From: Pseudomonadota bacterium
GTDB lineage: Bacteria > Pseudomonadota > Gammaproteobacteria > Burkholderiales > Burkholderiaceae_C
Assembly: GCA_029561195.1 (NCBI GenBank)
Contig: JAKQJK010000077.1
Coordinates: 1-43,843 of the forward strand
Length of the DNA: 43,843 nucleotides
Direction of reading: 5' to 3'
How positions within the stretch are numbered: the stretch's first letter is position 1; each line of letters opens with the position of its first letter. The notes below the pieces were generated by a model. The model worked only from the letters and a program-made list of their open reading frames with translations, searched no databases and was not told the DNA's origin. Positions 1 through 9,930 of the stretch are shown here, piece after piece. The translations under genes and the position numbers were made by a program.

Positions 1-1602
1 GCCTTCGTCGCCCACCTGGCCGCCGGATTCGGCGTAAAACGGTGTGGTGTCGAGCACAATCACGCCGTTTTGACCTGCATTCAGGGCCTCAGCCCTCGCT
101 CCGTCTGCGTAGAGCGCTACGATTTTGGTAGCTTGCGTGAGACTGTCGTAGCCCACGAAGTCATTGCCGTCGCCGGTGTACTCCAGCGCCTTGTCCATCT
201 TGAATTTGCCGGCGGCTCGGCCTGCGGCTTTTTGCCGTTCCATGGCGGCTTGGAAGCCGACTTCGTCCACCTCAACACCGTTTTCGCGACACACGTCAGC
301 CGACAAATCGAGCGGAAAACCGTAGGTGTCGTGTAGTTTGAACGCCACTTCTCCAGATAGAACCCGAGGATTGAGCCCGCCAACGCTACCCTTTGCCTCT
401 ACCCCTTTAAGAGCCACCACCACGTCACCCGAAGGCGCTGCTGATCCCATCTCAAGCGCAGTGTCCAGAATCTCCATTCCAATCTCAAGCGTCTCGAAGA
501 ATCGCTCCTCCTCCACGCGCAGCACCTCGGTGATGCGCTCGGCTTGAGAAGCCAGTCTGGGATAGGCCTCACCCATCAGATTGACCAGATCACCCACCAG
601 CTTATGGAAAAACGGCGTCTTCTTGCCCAGCTTGTAGCCGTGGCGGATGGCCCGGCGGATGATGCGGCGCTGCACGTAGCCACGGCCTTCGTTGCTCGGG
701 ATAACCCCATCGCTCACTAGAAACGCGGTGGCGCGGATGTGGTCGGCAATCACCTTTAGCGACGCGTTGCCCAGGTCGGTACAACCGGTTTCGCGGGCAG
801 CGGCAGCAATCAGGCCCTGGAAAATATCGATCTCGTAGTTGCTGTGCACATGCTGCAGGATTGCCGCCAGCCGCTCCAGACCCATGCCGGTGTCCACACA
901 CGGCGCGGGTAGTTTGACCAGGCTGCCGTCGGGCTGCATGTCGAACTGCATGAACACGTGGTTCCAGATTTCGATGAAGCGGTCGCCGTCTTCACCGGGA
1001 CTGCCGGGCGGGCCGCCGGGGATGTGGTCGCCGTGGTCGTAGAAGATCTCGCTGCAGGGGCCGCAAGGGCCGGTATCGGCCATCATCCAGAAGTTGTCAG
1101 ACGCGTATTTCTTGCCCTTGTTGTCGCCAATGCGCACGATGCGATCAGCGGGTAGGCCTATTTCCTTGTGCCAGATGTCGTAGGCTTCCTGGTCGTCGAT
1201 GTAAACAGTGGCCAGCAGGCGCTCGGGCGGCAGCATGTAGACCTTGGTCAGCAGTTCCCAGCCCCACTTGAGCGAATCGCGCTTGAAGTAGTCGCCAAAA
1301 CTCCAGTTGCCCAGCATTTCGAAGAACGTGTGGTGGCGCGCGGTGTAACCCACGTTTTCCAGATCGTTGTGCTTGCCCCCGGCGCGCAGGCATGCCTGCA
1401 CGGATGCGGCGCGCACATAGCTGCGCTTGTCGGTGCCCAGAAACACATCCTTGAACTGCACCATGCCCGAGTTGGTGAACATCAGCGTGGGGTCATTACC
1501 GGGAACCAGCGGGCTGCTGGCCACTACGGTGTGGCCTTTGGAGGCAAAGAAGTCGAGGAAGGTCTTGCGAATGTCAGCAACACTCATTACAGGCGTGGTC
1601 AT
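1..1602 (-). CDS. alaS: Alanyl-tRNA synthetase, N-terminal part (runs off the left edge)
   Basis: This cytoplasmic class II aminoacyl-tRNA synthetase attaches alanine to tRNA-Ala. The minus-strand frame stays open from an ATG at 1602 to the window edge, giving the first 534 residues of a family whose full length is about 870. It carries the typical AlaS start (residues about 20-60, including [20 protein letters not shown]), the class II motif around [22 protein letters not shown], the [18 protein letters not shown] stretch and the [13 protein letters not shown] segment that leads into the editing domain. A second in-frame ATG at 1587 could also serve as start. Compared with the E. coli protein as I recall it, about 15-20 extra residues sit before the [13 protein letters not shown] motif (roughly 361-450 in the DNA). 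Its product is clear; the C-terminal editing and C-Ala domains lie outside the window. Confidence 0.97.
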   Translation of the reverse strand, partial: MTTPVMSVADIRKTFLDFFASKGHTVVASSPLVPGNDPTLMFTNSGMVQFKDVFLGTDKRSYVRAASVQACLRAGGKHNDLENVGYTARHHTFFEMLGNWSFGDYFKRDSLKWGWELLTKVYMLPPERLLATVYIDDQEAYDIWHKEIGLPADRIVRIGDNKGKKYASDNFWMMADTGPCGPCSEIFYDHGDHIPGGPPGSPGEDGDRFIEIWNHVFMQFDMQPDGSLVKLPAPCVDTGMGLERLAAILQHVHSNYEIDIFQGLIAAAARETGCTDLGNASLKVIADHIRATAFLVSDGVIPSNEGRGYVQRRIIRRAIRHGYKLGKKTPFFHKLVGDLVNLMGEAYPRLASQAERITEVLRVEEERFFETLEIGMEILDTALEMGSAAPSGDVVVALKGVEAKGSVGGLNPRVLSGEVAFKLHDTYGFPLDLSADVCRENGVEVDEVGFQAAMERQKAAGRAAGKFKMDKALEYTGDGNDFVGYDSLTQATKIVALYADGARAEALNAGQNGVIVLDTTPFYAESGGQVGDEG

Positions 1603-1673
1603 ATCAGTAGTTCTTCGGGCGGATTCAATACAGCCCTGCATTATCGCTGGCCTGCCGTCCGGCGGCCCCGGCG

Positions 1674-2603
1674 CTAGCGGATCAGCGTGCCACCGCCCAG
1701 CACATGGCCCTCCAGCGTGGGGCGCACGGCGGTTAAGAAGTTGCTCAGCGATTCGGGCAGCACGGCGCCCTTGCGCCAGGCCAGCCCGACTTCGAGATGC
1801 GGCAGAGTGTGGGCCAGCGGTCGGGCTTCAATGCGGTCGCCCTCCAGAGACCACGGCCGATACAACATGTCAGGCAGCACAGAACAGCCTGCGCCAGTGG
1901 CCACGAGACTGCGCACGGCTTCCACCGACGAGGTGCGAATCAGCACCGTGGGGTCCACACCACCGGCATTCCACAGAGCCGTGGTGGCGTCGCCCAGCTC
2001 GTCCACCTGCAGCAGGATGAGCGACTGCTGGGCTAGTTCGGTCGCCTCGATCTTTTCTTCTCCGGCCAGACGGTGATTTACCGGGAACCACACCCGCCAG
2101 CCGGATCGCAGAATGGTTTCGGTTTCCAGCGCCTGGTGGTTCTGCAATTGGGAGACCACGATCAGGGCGACATCCAGTTCACCACTGATCAGTAAGTGCT
2201 CCAGATAGTCGCGCCGGTCTTCGGTGATCTGCACCTGGATACGAGGAAAGACGCGCCGGAATCGGTCCAGCAGGAATGGCAGGTAGTAGCCCACCATCAG
2301 GCTGGTCACCCCGATGTTGAGGCTGCCGGTGACGGTGTGGGGGCGGGACGCCAGCGCATCGCGCGCATTGCGCATGGCCACCTCGATCTGGTGGGCGTGG
2401 CGCAAAAACTGGTGTCCCGCATGGGTAAGTGACATGCCTCGCGCCCGGCGTTCAAACAGCAGTGTGCCCAGGTCGGCCTCAATCTGCGCTATGGCCTGCG
2501 ACACGACCGATTGAGACACCCCCAGCTCATGAATCGCGGCAGATATAGAGCCCGATTCAGCGACTGCTATGAAATACCGAATACTCTTGAAAGATGTACT
2601 CAT
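1674..2603 (-). CDS. LysR-type transcriptional regulator, divergent from the polyamine-type importer
   Basis: A 309-residue LysR-family DNA-binding regulator of normal family length. The N-terminal winged helix-turn-helix occupies about residues 5-62, with the recognition region [20 protein letters not shown] at 18-37. The remainder (about 90-300) is the periplasmic-binding-protein-like effector domain. It starts 257 bases from the ydcS-like gene on the opposite strand, which is the usual layout for a LysR protein controlling its divergent neighbour. In E. coli the matching transporter genes lie beside ydcR, a MocR-type regulator, so a different regulator family seems to have taken that place here. 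The effector is unknown; a polyamine or one of its breakdown products is inferred only from context. A 71-base gap separates it from alaS downstream on the same strand. Confidence 0.9.
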   Translation of the reverse strand: MSTSFKSIRYFIAVAESGSISAAIHELGVSQSVVSQAIAQIEADLGTLLFERRARGMSLTHAGHQFLRHAHQIEVAMRNARDALASRPHTVTGSLNIGVTSLMVGYYLPFLLDRFRRVFPRIQVQITEDRRDYLEHLLISGELDVALIVVSQLQNHQALETETILRSGWRVWFPVNHRLAGEEKIEATELAQQSLILLQVDELGDATTALWNAGGVDPTVLIRTSSVEAVRSLVATGAGCSVLPDMLYRPWSLEGDRIEARPLAHTLPHLEVGLAWRKGAVLPESLSNFLTAVRPTLEGHVLGGGTLIR

Positions 2604-2860
2604 TTCGGTTGTTTGAGCCCTGTTTCGACCCGTTTGAACGGAAAAACACCGCCTGCACCATTTTAAAGTCTAGGGTAAACCACTAATTTGGTGCTCAATC
2701 ACTGGAGGTTTCTGTTTTTCCGATAGATTGTATTGGCAAGCCCGTATGGTTAAGTGAATCAGCATTCCCTAAGATCACCTTCACGCTGAACAAAGCGCAT
2801 GCGTCCAGCTGTTTCAAGCCTGCACCGCAGGCAATGCCCTCAACGCCACAGGAGAGTTTC
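2604..2860. promoter_or_regulatory. Divergent promoter region between the LysR gene and ydcS
   Basis: This 257-base gap separates the two divergent start codons and must hold both promoters. A short dyad, ACCA-N6-TGGT at 2679-2692, is a candidate LysR-type binding site, but such short dyads are common and no second site stands out. A clear ribosome binding site (AGGAG at 2850-2854) precedes the ATG at 2861. I could not assign convincing -35 and -10 boxes. Confidence 0.35.
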
Positions 2861-4012
2861 ATGATGCAACCCAGTGCTCTATTAACCGGTCTAATGACCG
2901 CCATCGCCGCAGCGTCCACGTTTGCAGCGCCACCCACCGCCTTGGGCAAGGGGGAGGGCCAGCTCAACATCATCGCGTGGGCGGGCTACATCGAGCGCGG
3001 GGAAACCGATAAGGCTTACGACTGGGTGACCGGGTTTGAAAAGCAGTCAGGCTGCAAAGTCAACGTGAAGACAGCCGCCACTTCCGATGAAATGGTGTCT
3101 CTGATGAAGGCCGGTGGTCACGACCTGGTGACGGCGTCCGGCGACGCCAGCCTGCGCCTGGTGGCGTCCAAGCTGGTGCAGGACATCAACCCCGCCCTCA
3201 TTCCTTCATGGAAAAACGTTGACCCCCGGCTGCAAAACGCCTCGTGGCATACCGTGGATGGCAAGCACTACGGCACGCCTTATCAATGGGGCCCCAACGT
3301 GCTGATGTACAACACGACGGTATTCAAGAAGGCGCCTGACTCGTGGTCAGTTGTATTTGAAGCACAAAACCTGCCAGACGGCAAACCCAACAAGGGCCGC
3401 GTGCAGGCTTATGACGGCGCCATTTACATTGCCGATGCGGCGCTGTACCTGATGTCCAAAAAGCCGGAGCTGGGTATCAAGGACCCGTATGAGCTGAATG
3501 AAAAGCAGTATGCGGCCGTAACGGAACTGCTGCGTGGCCAGAAAGCCCTGACGCACCGCTACTGGCATGACGCCACCGTGCAGATCAACGACTTCAAGAA
3601 CGAAGGAGTTGCGGCTTCCGGCTCCTGGGGCTACATGGTGAACACGCTCAAGAGCGAGAAGAAACCCATTGCCTCCGTTATTCCTAAGGAGGGCGCAACC
3701 GGCTGGGCTGATACCACCATGCTCCATTCGGCTGCCAAAAACGTGAACTGCGCATACCTGTGGATGGAGCATTCTCTGAGCGACAAGTTGCAGGCGCCGC
3801 TCGCCGAATGGTTTGGTACCAACCCGGTGACCGTTGCGGCCTGCAAAGCCAAAGCGCCTGGTGGCAGTGACTTCTGCAAAATCAACGGCTTTGCTGACTT
3901 CAAGAAGATCAAATTCTGGAAGACGCCTGAGGGCAAGTGCGCTACCCAGGGCACCTGCGTTCCCTATTCCAAGTGGGCGCTGGACTACATTGCCATCCAG
4001 GGCGGTCGATAG
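2861..4012 (+). CDS. ydcS: YdcS-type periplasmic substrate-binding protein (putrescine/spermidine ABC importer class)
   Basis: A 383-residue periplasmic solute-binding protein, the first gene of a four-gene ABC importer operon. Residues 1 to about 22 form a signal peptide (MMQPSALLTG..., hydrophobic core, AFA-like end near APPTA). The mature part closely resembles E. coli YdcS as I recall it: IIAWAGYIERG, VNVKTAATSDEMVSLM, DLVTASGDASLRL, GTPYQWGPNVLMYN, NKGRVQAYDGAIYIADAAL and the C-terminal YIAIQGGR. The start at 2861 is chosen over an in-frame ATG at 2834 because AGGAG lies just ahead of it and the signal peptide begins there. E. coli YdcS sits beside ydcTUV and patD exactly as here; its ligand is usually given as putrescine or a related polyamine. 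The substrate in this organism is inferred. Confidence 0.9.
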   Translation: MMQPSALLTGLMTAIAAASTFAAPPTALGKGEGQLNIIAWAGYIERGETDKAYDWVTGFEKQSGCKVNVKTAATSDEMVSLMKAGGHDLVTASGDASLRLVASKLVQDINPALIPSWKNVDPRLQNASWHTVDGKHYGTPYQWGPNVLMYNTTVFKKAPDSWSVVFEAQNLPDGKPNKGRVQAYDGAIYIADAALYLMSKKPELGIKDPYELNEKQYAAVTELLRGQKALTHRYWHDATVQINDFKNEGVAASGSWGYMVNTLKSEKKPIASVIPKEGATGWADTTMLHSAAKNVNCAYLWMEHSLSDKLQAPLAEWFGTNPVTVAACKAKAPGGSDFCKINGFADFKKIKFWKTPEGKCATQGTCVPYSKWALDYIAIQGGR

Positions 4013-4050
4013 CACCGTTTTACCGCGTTGTCAGTGCGCTTGAGGAACAC

Positions 4051-5088
4051 ATGCTGGATGCCGTCACTTTCAAGGAAATCTCCCGCCACTACGGCAATAT
4101 CAAGGCACTGGACCGGGTGAGCTTCACGGTCAGGGAAGGCGAGTTTTTCTCGATGCTGGGGCCTTCAGGCTCTGGCAAGACCACCTCCTTGCGGCTGATG
4201 GCGGGCTTTGAGCAGCCCAGTAGCGGCAGTCTGGCGCTGTTTGGGCAGGAAGCCTCTGGCACCCCGCCCTACGCGCGGGACGTGAACACTGTCTTTCAGG
4301 ACTACGCGCTGTTCCCACACATGAATGTGCTGGACAACGTGGCGTACGGATTGATGGTGCGCAAAATGGCCAAAGCCGATCGTCATGCGCTGGCCCGTGA
4401 TGCCCTGGCCATGGTCGCGCTGCCCGACCACGGCGAGCGCACCCCCGCACAGCTTTCAGGTGGGCAACGGCAACGCGTGGCGCTTGCGCGTGCGCTGGTG
4501 AACCGCCCGCGTATTCTGTTGCTGGACGAACCGCTGGGTGCACTGGATCTCAAACTGCGTGAACAGATGCAGGTGGAACTGAAGCTGTTGCACCGCAAGC
4601 TGGGTATCACTTTTGTGTACGTGACGCATGACCAGAGCGAAGCGCTGTCGATGTCAGACCGGGTGGCGGTTTTCAACCACGGGCAGATTGAACAGGTCGC
4701 CACGCCACGCGAGTTGTATCACCGCCCCCGCACCCGGTTTGTGGCTAACTTTGTAGGCAGTTCCAATGTGATAGCGGGCAATCTTGCCAGAGCCCTCACG
4801 GGCGATGAACGGGCATTTGCTGTACGTCAGGAAAACATCACCCTCCTGCCTGCTGGCACGGCCGGGACAACAGGGGACATTCAGACAGAAGGTACCGTGA
4901 TAGCCGTTCAGTTTCTGGGCGCCACCCAGCGGGTTGAGGTACAGGTCGGTGATGGTGCAAACGGGCACATCATCACTGCGCTGCAAAACGAGAGCGAGAC
5001 GCAAAGCGCCCAGTCGGCCCGTCTGGCTGCGGGTCAGCCGGTTGCCTTGCAGTGGTCTGAACAGCATATGGTGGTACTCGATGCCTGA
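4051..5088 (+). CDS. ydcT: ABC transporter ATPase, PotA/YdcT type
   Basis: A 345-residue ATP-hydrolysing subunit that drives the polyamine-class importer from the inner face of the membrane. Walker A is GPSGSGKTT at 37-45, the signature LSGGQ is at 135-139, Walker B ILLLDE is at 155-160, and the switch histidine is His193 in VTHDQ. The part after about residue 275 is a TOBE regulatory domain, as expected for PotA-like proteins. The ATG at 4051 is preferred over the upstream start at 3937 because TGAGGAA lies just ahead of it and the upstream start would fall inside ydcS. The end overlaps the next permease gene by 8 bases, so translation is probably coupled. Confidence 0.93.
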   Translation: MLDAVTFKEISRHYGNIKALDRVSFTVREGEFFSMLGPSGSGKTTSLRLMAGFEQPSSGSLALFGQEASGTPPYARDVNTVFQDYALFPHMNVLDNVAYGLMVRKMAKADRHALARDALAMVALPDHGERTPAQLSGGQRQRVALARALVNRPRILLLDEPLGALDLKLREQMQVELKLLHRKLGITFVYVTHDQSEALSMSDRVAVFNHGQIEQVATPRELYHRPRTRFVANFVGSSNVIAGNLARALTGDERAFAVRQENITLLPAGTAGTTGDIQTEGTVIAVQFLGATQRVEVQVGDGANGHIITALQNESETQSAQSARLAAGQPVALQWSEQHMVVLDA

Positions 5089-6034
5089 GGCCCACACCCT
5101 TCCCCCGCTGGTTGCTGCCAACGGTGGCCTGCGCAGGTGGCTCTCCAACCTGCTGTATCAGCGGCGCAATCTGATGCTGCTGCTGATGCTCACTCCGCCG
5201 CTGCTGTGGTTTGGCGTGGTGTATATGGGCTCGCTCCTGACACTGCTGGCGCAAAGCCTGCTGACGTTTGACGAGATGAGCATGTCGGTGGTGATGGAAC
5301 CGACCCTGCAAAACTTCCAGAGTCTCGCGGTGCCTGCCAATCTGGACATCGTGCTGCGCACGCTGGGCATGGCAATTGCCGTCACGCTGGGGGCCATCGT
5401 GATTGGTTTTCCGATGGCCTATTACATGGCGCACTTCGCCAGGCCCTGGGAAAAAGGCTTTTTCTTTGTTGGCGTGATGTTGCCCATGTGGGCTAGCTAC
5501 ATCGTCAAGGCCTATGCTTGGACTGTGCTGCTGACCCAGGGTGGCGTGATCTACTGGGTGCTCAATCGGTTGGGGCTTCAAGGCGCTCTCGAATTCGTGC
5601 TGCGCATACCGATCATTGGTGGCGACACGCTGGCCACCTCCAATCTGGGGCGATTCCTCGTGTTCACCTATATCTGGCTGCCCTTCATGATTTTGCCCAT
5701 TCAGGCTTCCATCGAGCGGGTTCCCGCCAATTTGCTGCTGGCCTCGGCTGATCTGGGCGCGCATCCGTGGCAGACGTTTCGCACGGTTCTGTGGCCTCTG
5801 GCATTTCCAGGTGTCGTGGCGGGATCCATTTTCACGTTTTCACTCACGCTGGGTGACTACATCATTCCGCAACTGGTAGGGCCGTCAGGGCTTTATATCG
5901 GCGGCATGGTCTATACGCTACAGGGAACGATTGGCAACATTCCGCTGGCCGCCGCATTCACTTGCGTGCCCATAGTGTTGATCACCATTTATCTGGCCAT
6001 GGCTCGGCGTCTGGGAGCTTTCAATGCGCTCTGA
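5081..6034 (+). CDS. ydcU: ABC transporter permease, PotB/YdcU type
   Basis: A 317-residue inner-membrane permease, the first of two in this importer. Several hydrophobic membrane segments are visible (for example about 31-53, 99-121, 131-155, 255-280 and 285-308). The cytoplasmic EAA loop that docks on the ATPase is present near residues 222-248 ([20 protein letters not shown]). The ATG at 5081 overlaps the end of the ATPase gene (ATGCCTGA), and upstream start codons in the same frame would lie deep in that gene. It forms a heterodimer with the next permease by analogy with PotBC. Confidence 0.92.
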   Translation: MPEAHTLPPLVAANGGLRRWLSNLLYQRRNLMLLLMLTPPLLWFGVVYMGSLLTLLAQSLLTFDEMSMSVVMEPTLQNFQSLAVPANLDIVLRTLGMAIAVTLGAIVIGFPMAYYMAHFARPWEKGFFFVGVMLPMWASYIVKAYAWTVLLTQGGVIYWVLNRLGLQGALEFVLRIPIIGGDTLATSNLGRFLVFTYIWLPFMILPIQASIERVPANLLLASADLGAHPWQTFRTVLWPLAFPGVVAGSIFTFSLTLGDYIIPQLVGPSGLYIGGMVYTLQGTIGNIPLAAAFTCVPIVLITIYLAMARRLGAFNAL

Positions 6035-6818
6035 CCACCTGTTGCGTCTGGTCGCGTATGGCGGGCTGGCGTTTCTTCACCTGCCGCTGGCATTCATCGC
6101 ACTCTACGCTTTTAACGGCAGTGAGAGTGGCTACACATTTCCGCTCAGTGACCTCACTCTGCGCTTGTTTGTGCGGGCGTGGGAGCGTAAGGATATTCAG
6201 GAGGCAATTGGCCTGTCACTGTCAGTGGCGGCGATGGCTACGGTGATTGCCATGGTTCTGGGTACCTTGACAGCGGCGGCACTGAATCGAGACCGCTTCT
6301 TTGGCAAGGATGCTTTCACGACCATGTTGATCCTGCCCATTGCGCTACCGGGTATCGTGACAGGCATTGCCCTCCTGGCGGCTTTCAAACTCATGGAAGT
6401 CAACCCTGGTTTCTGGACCATAGCGATTGGCCACGCCACCTTCTGCGTCGTGATCGTTCACAACAACGTGGTTGCCCGGCTGAAGCGTCTGCCGGCCCGG
6501 CTCATCGAAGCGTCCATGGATCTTGGGGCCGACACGCTGACAACACTGCGCTACGTGGTGCTGCCCCAGTTGGGTACTGCACTGCTCGCCGGAGGCATTC
6601 TGGCCTTTGCTCTTTCAGTGGACGAACTGATCGTGACCACGTTTACTTCAGGCAGCGAAAAAACCCTGCCCATCTGGCTGCTGAATCAGCTTAGCAGGCC
6701 ACGCGAAGTGGCCATAACCAATGTCGTCGCGCTGCTGGTGATGCTGATAACCATGCCGCTCATTTTGCTGGCTTGGAGGCTCACTCGAGAAGGTGACGCC
6801 AGTCCGGGCCACCGCTGA
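6024..6818 (+). CDS. ydcV: ABC transporter permease, PotC/YdcV type
   Basis: A 264-residue inner-membrane permease and the last transporter gene of the set. It has about six predicted membrane segments and the EAA loop [20 protein letters not shown] at about 171-190. Its ATG overlaps the end of the preceding permease gene by 11 bases, consistent with coupled translation and stoichiometric production of the two permeases. The end is followed by a run of seven T at about 6819-6825 and then, 40 bases on, by patD in the same direction. Confidence 0.92.
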   Translation: MRSDHLLRLVAYGGLAFLHLPLAFIALYAFNGSESGYTFPLSDLTLRLFVRAWERKDIQEAIGLSLSVAAMATVIAMVLGTLTAAALNRDRFFGKDAFTTMLILPIALPGIVTGIALLAAFKLMEVNPGFWTIAIGHATFCVVIVHNNVVARLKRLPARLIEASMDLGADTLTTLRYVVLPQLGTALLAGGILAFALSVDELIVTTFTSGSEKTLPIWLLNQLSRPREVAITNVVALLVMLITMPLILLAWRLTREGDASPGHR

Positions 6819-6858
6819 TTTTTTTACCTTTCCTTCACTTTTTATTTGAGGCAAAACC

Positions 6859-8298
6859 ATGGCCGCACAAAGATTCCCCACCCAGCTCATGATCAATGGC
6901 GTTGCCGTCACCGGCGAAGGGCGCGCAGAAAGTGTGCTCAACCCATCCACTGGAGAAGTACTTTGCGAAGTACATGAAGCCAGCGCAGATCAGTTGCGGC
7001 AGGCAGTGGATGCCGCCAGTGCAGCCTTTCCGGCGTGGGCGGCGTTGACCCCGCGTGACCGCAGCGCGTATTTGCTGAAGATTGCCGATGCGGTGGAGGC
7101 CCATGGCGATGAGCTTGCATTGCTCGAGTCGCTGAACTGTGGCAAACCCCTGAGCGCAGCGCGCAATGATGAAATTCCAGCTATCGCCGACGTGTACCGG
7201 TTTTTCTCGGGTGCCATTCGCAACCTGATGGGTTCGCTTTCGGGTGAATACCTGCCAGGCCATACCAGCATGATTCGTCGCGACCCGCTTGGCGTCGTGG
7301 CATCGATTGCACCGTGGAACTACCCCTTGATGATGGCCGCCTGGAAACTGGGACCGGCCATTGCCATGGGCAATACGGTCGTACTCAAGCCCTCGGAGAA
7401 CACGCCGTTGACGACACTGCGCTTCGGCGAAATCCTGGCGGGCATACTGCCACCCGGCGTAGTCAATATCGTGTGCGGCAGGGGCGATACGGTGGGTGCG
7501 CCGCTGATTCGTGATCCGCGCATCCGCATGGCTTCACTGACAGGCGATGTGTCTACTGGCAGCAAGATCATGGAGGCCGCTGCGCGCGGTATCAAGCGCA
7601 CGCACCTCGAACTTGGCGGCAAGGCCCCCGTGATTGTCCTGGACGATGCAGATCTCTCCAGCGTCGTGGAAGGCTTGCGCACTTTTGGCTATTACAACGC
7701 CGGGCAGGACTGCACGGCAGCCTGCCGCGTGTACGCGGGAGAAAAAGTATACGACCGACTGGTAGCCGACTTGAGCAGCGCCGTGTCGTCCATCAAGGTA
7801 GGCACCCAGCAGGAACCCGGCGTTGAGATGGGCCCGCTCATTTCTGCCCGGCAGCGCGACCGCGTGGCCAGCTTCGTCGACCGCGCCAGTCAGCTTTCCC
7901 ACACCGAAATCACCGCGGGCGGCAGTGCTACCGGCACCAAAGGCTTCTTCTATAAGCCAACCGTGGTGGCAGGCGCCCGGCAGGACGACGAAATCGTGCG
8001 CAGTGAAGTATTTGGGCCGGTAGTGTCCATCACCCGCGTCAAGGACGCCGAACAGGCTATCGCCTGGGCAAACGATTCGGAATATGGACTGTCCAGCTCG
8101 GTCTGGACCCGTGACGTTGGCGCTGCGATGAACATTGCTTCGCGCCTGCAGTACGGCTGTACCTGGGTTAACACGCACTTCATGCTGGTGTCCGAAATGC
8201 CACACGGCGGCATGAAGCATTCCGGGTACGGGAAAGACTTGTCGGTCTATGCACTGGAAGACTATAGCTGCGCTCGACACGTCATGATCAAACACTGA
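6859..8298 (+). CDS. patD: Gamma-aminobutyraldehyde dehydrogenase (PatD/YdcW type)
   Basis: A 479-residue NAD-dependent aldehyde dehydrogenase that would oxidise gamma-aminobutyraldehyde, the product of putrescine transamination, to GABA. The catalytic cysteine is Cys285 in [11 protein letters not shown] and the general-base glutamate is Glu251 in LELGGKAP. The sequence follows E. coli PatD (YdcW) as I recall it along the whole length, including [40 protein letters not shown] and the C-terminal RHVMIKH. A GAGG motif lies ahead of the ATG. The gene sits 40 bases behind ydcV, the same order as E. coli ydcSTUVW, which supports a polyamine-catabolic role. No putrescine aminotransferase gene (patA) is seen in the window. 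Confidence 0.92.
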   Translation: MAAQRFPTQLMINGVAVTGEGRAESVLNPSTGEVLCEVHEASADQLRQAVDAASAAFPAWAALTPRDRSAYLLKIADAVEAHGDELALLESLNCGKPLSAARNDEIPAIADVYRFFSGAIRNLMGSLSGEYLPGHTSMIRRDPLGVVASIAPWNYPLMMAAWKLGPAIAMGNTVVLKPSENTPLTTLRFGEILAGILPPGVVNIVCGRGDTVGAPLIRDPRIRMASLTGDVSTGSKIMEAAARGIKRTHLELGGKAPVIVLDDADLSSVVEGLRTFGYYNAGQDCTAACRVYAGEKVYDRLVADLSSAVSSIKVGTQQEPGVEMGPLISARQRDRVASFVDRASQLSHTEITAGGSATGTKGFFYKPTVVAGARQDDEIVRSEVFGPVVSITRVKDAEQAIAWANDSEYGLSSSVWTRDVGAAMNIASRLQYGCTWVNTHFMLVSEMPHGGMKHSGYGKDLSVYALEDYSCARHVMIKH

Positions 8299-8309
8299 AA
8301 CGCAACAGC

Positions 8310-8359
8310 GACCACCCCGCCTTTCTGAAATGGCCCTGTGTGGGGCCCATCAGGTGGTC
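8310..8359. other. Nested inverted repeat between patD and gabD
   Basis: In the 153-base gap between patD and gabD, GACCACC (8310-8316) pairs perfectly with GGTGGTC (8353-8359). Inside it, ATGGCCC (8330-8336) can pair with GGGCCCAT (8343-8350) with one bulge. No T-tract follows, so it is not a classic intrinsic terminator. It could be an mRNA-stabilising or processing stem-loop, or an operator. Confidence 0.5.
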
Positions 8360-8451
8360 CTGCGACAATTGCAAAATCGCGTTAATCTTGCCAGCCGGTC
8401 TGGTGTACTGATGCGCCTGCTCTCAACACTTTAAGAGATCTATCTACTGCC

Positions 8452-9930
8452 ATGGACATGAAAACATCCCCCCTTTCGCTGCTCAAAGACCCCACGCTGC
8501 TCAAGACAGACGCCCTGATCAACGGTCAGTGGGTGGCTGGCACCAGTCGCTTTGACATTTTTGATCCCTCCAATAGCCGCAAACTGGCCGACGTCGCCAA
8601 CATGGGGCCCGCAGATGCCGAAGCCGCCATTGCGGCTGCCAACGCGGCGTGGCCAGCATGGCGTGGCAAAACAGCAAAAGAACGAAGCATCATCCTGCGC
8701 AAGTGGTTTGATCTGCTCATGGCCAACCAGGAGGACCTGGGGCGCATCATGACTGCCGAGCAAGGCAAACCTTTTGCAGAAGCCAAAGGCGAAGTGGCCT
8801 ATGGCGCCAGCTTTGTCGAATGGTTTGCCGAAGAGGCCAAGCGCGTCAACGGCGAAACCCTGCCCCAGTTCGACAACAACCGCCGCCTGATGATCCTCAA
8901 GCAACCCATCGGCGTTTGCGCGGCCATCACGCCGTGGAATTTTCCGCTGGCCATGATCACGCGCAAGGTAGCGCCCGCTCTGGCGGCAGGTTGCCCAGTG
9001 ATCATCAAACCGGCCGAACTGACGCCGCTCACCGCACTGGCTGCCGCCGAGCTGGCCATTCGCGCAGGCATTCCGGCGGGCGTGCTCAACATGATCACGG
9101 CAGATGGGAATAACTCGATTGCCGTGGGCAAGGTCATTTGTGCGAGCGATGTGGTGCGCCACATCAGCTTCACAGGCTCCACCGAGGTGGGACGCATCCT
9201 GATGGCGCAGTCTGCACCCACCGTCAAGAAAATGTCACTGGAACTGGGTGGCAACGCACCGTTTATCGTGTTTGATGATGCCGATATCGACTCAGCCGTC
9301 GAGGGAGCCATGCTCAGCAAATACAGAAACGCGGGTCAGACCTGCGTATGTGCCAACCGCTTTTATGTGCAGGACAGCGTGTATGACCAGTTCGTCGCCA
9401 AGTTCACCGCCAAAGTGAAAGCGCTGAAGGTCGGTAATGGCTTCGAGGACGGCGTCATGCAGGGCCCGTTGATCGAAGATGCTGCCGTTGACAAAGTATC
9501 CCGCCATGTCGCCGATGCCATTGCCAAGGGCGGCAAGGTGACCGTTGGCGGGAGCAGGATGCAGGGCCAGTTTTTCGAACCCACCGTGGTATCGGAAGCC
9601 TCGGCAGACATGCTGTGCGCCCGGGAAGAAACATTTGGTCCGTTTGCACCGGTGTTTAGGTTCAAGACGGAGCAGGAAGCGATTGAAGCAGCCAACAATA
9701 CCGAGTTTGGTTTGGCCAGCTACTTCTACAGCCGCGACGTGGGTCGCATCTTTCGTGTGAGCGAGGCGCTGGAGTACGGCATGGTGGGCATCAATGTGGG
9801 CATTCTGGCTACTGAACATGTGCCATTTGGCGGCGTTAAACAGTCTGGCCTGGGTCGCGAAGGCTCGCACTATGGCATGGATGACTACATTGAGATCAAG
9901 TACCTCTGCGTGGGTGACATACTCAAATAA
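8452..9930 (+). CDS. gabD: Succinate-semialdehyde dehydrogenase (NAD(P)+), GabD type
   Basis: A 492-residue aldehyde dehydrogenase that oxidises succinate semialdehyde to succinate, the last step from GABA into the TCA cycle. The catalytic cysteine is Cys298 in NAGQTCVCANR, followed two residues later by Cys300, an arrangement typical of SSADH enzymes. Glu264 in LELGGNAP is the general base. The TPWNFPLAM nucleotide-binding stretch is at about 160-168, and the C-terminal FGGVKQSGLGREGSHYG is typical of GabD. The start could be 8452 or the ATG two codons later (8458); no strong ribosome binding site decides between them. Together with the upstream importer and PatD it suggests polyamine-to-succinate catabolism, but a GABA aminotransferase is missing here. 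The gene end overlaps the convergent lactonase gene by 8 bases. Confidence 0.93.
   Translation: MDMKTSPLSLLKDPTLLKTDALINGQWVAGTSRFDIFDPSNSRKLADVANMGPADAEAAIAAANAAWPAWRGKTAKERSIILRKWFDLLMANQEDLGRIMTAEQGKPFAEAKGEVAYGASFVEWFAEEAKRVNGETLPQFDNNRRLMILKQPIGVCAAITPWNFPLAMITRKVAPALAAGCPVIIKPAELTPLTALAAAELAIRAGIPAGVLNMITADGNNSIAVGKVICASDVVRHISFTGSTEVGRILMAQSAPTVKKMSLELGGNAPFIVFDDADIDSAVEGAMLSKYRNAGQTCVCANRFYVQDSVYDQFVAKFTAKVKALKVGNGFEDGVMQGPLIEDAAVDKVSRHVADAIAKGGKVTVGGSRMQGQFFEPTVVSEASADMLCAREETFGPFAPVFRFKTEQEAIEAANNTEFGLASYFYSRDVGRIFRVSEALEYGMVGINVGILATEHVPFGGVKQSGLGREGSHYGMDDYIEIKYLCVGDILK

Noticed and set aside
3347..4015. Long open frame (222 codons) on the minus strand across ydcS
   Set aside because: It lies fully antisense to a clearly recognised gene and has no recognisable domain or ribosome binding site; such frames are common in GC-rich DNA.
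4973..5764. Open frame of 263 codons on the minus strand across ydcT and ydcU
   Set aside because: It is antisense to coupled, recognised genes and is Gln/His-rich with no family likeness.
6819..6830. Run of seven T after ydcV as a possible intrinsic terminator
   Set aside because: No convincing GC-rich stem precedes it (only four-base GGTG/CACC arms), and patD follows 34 bases on in the same direction, as in E. coli.
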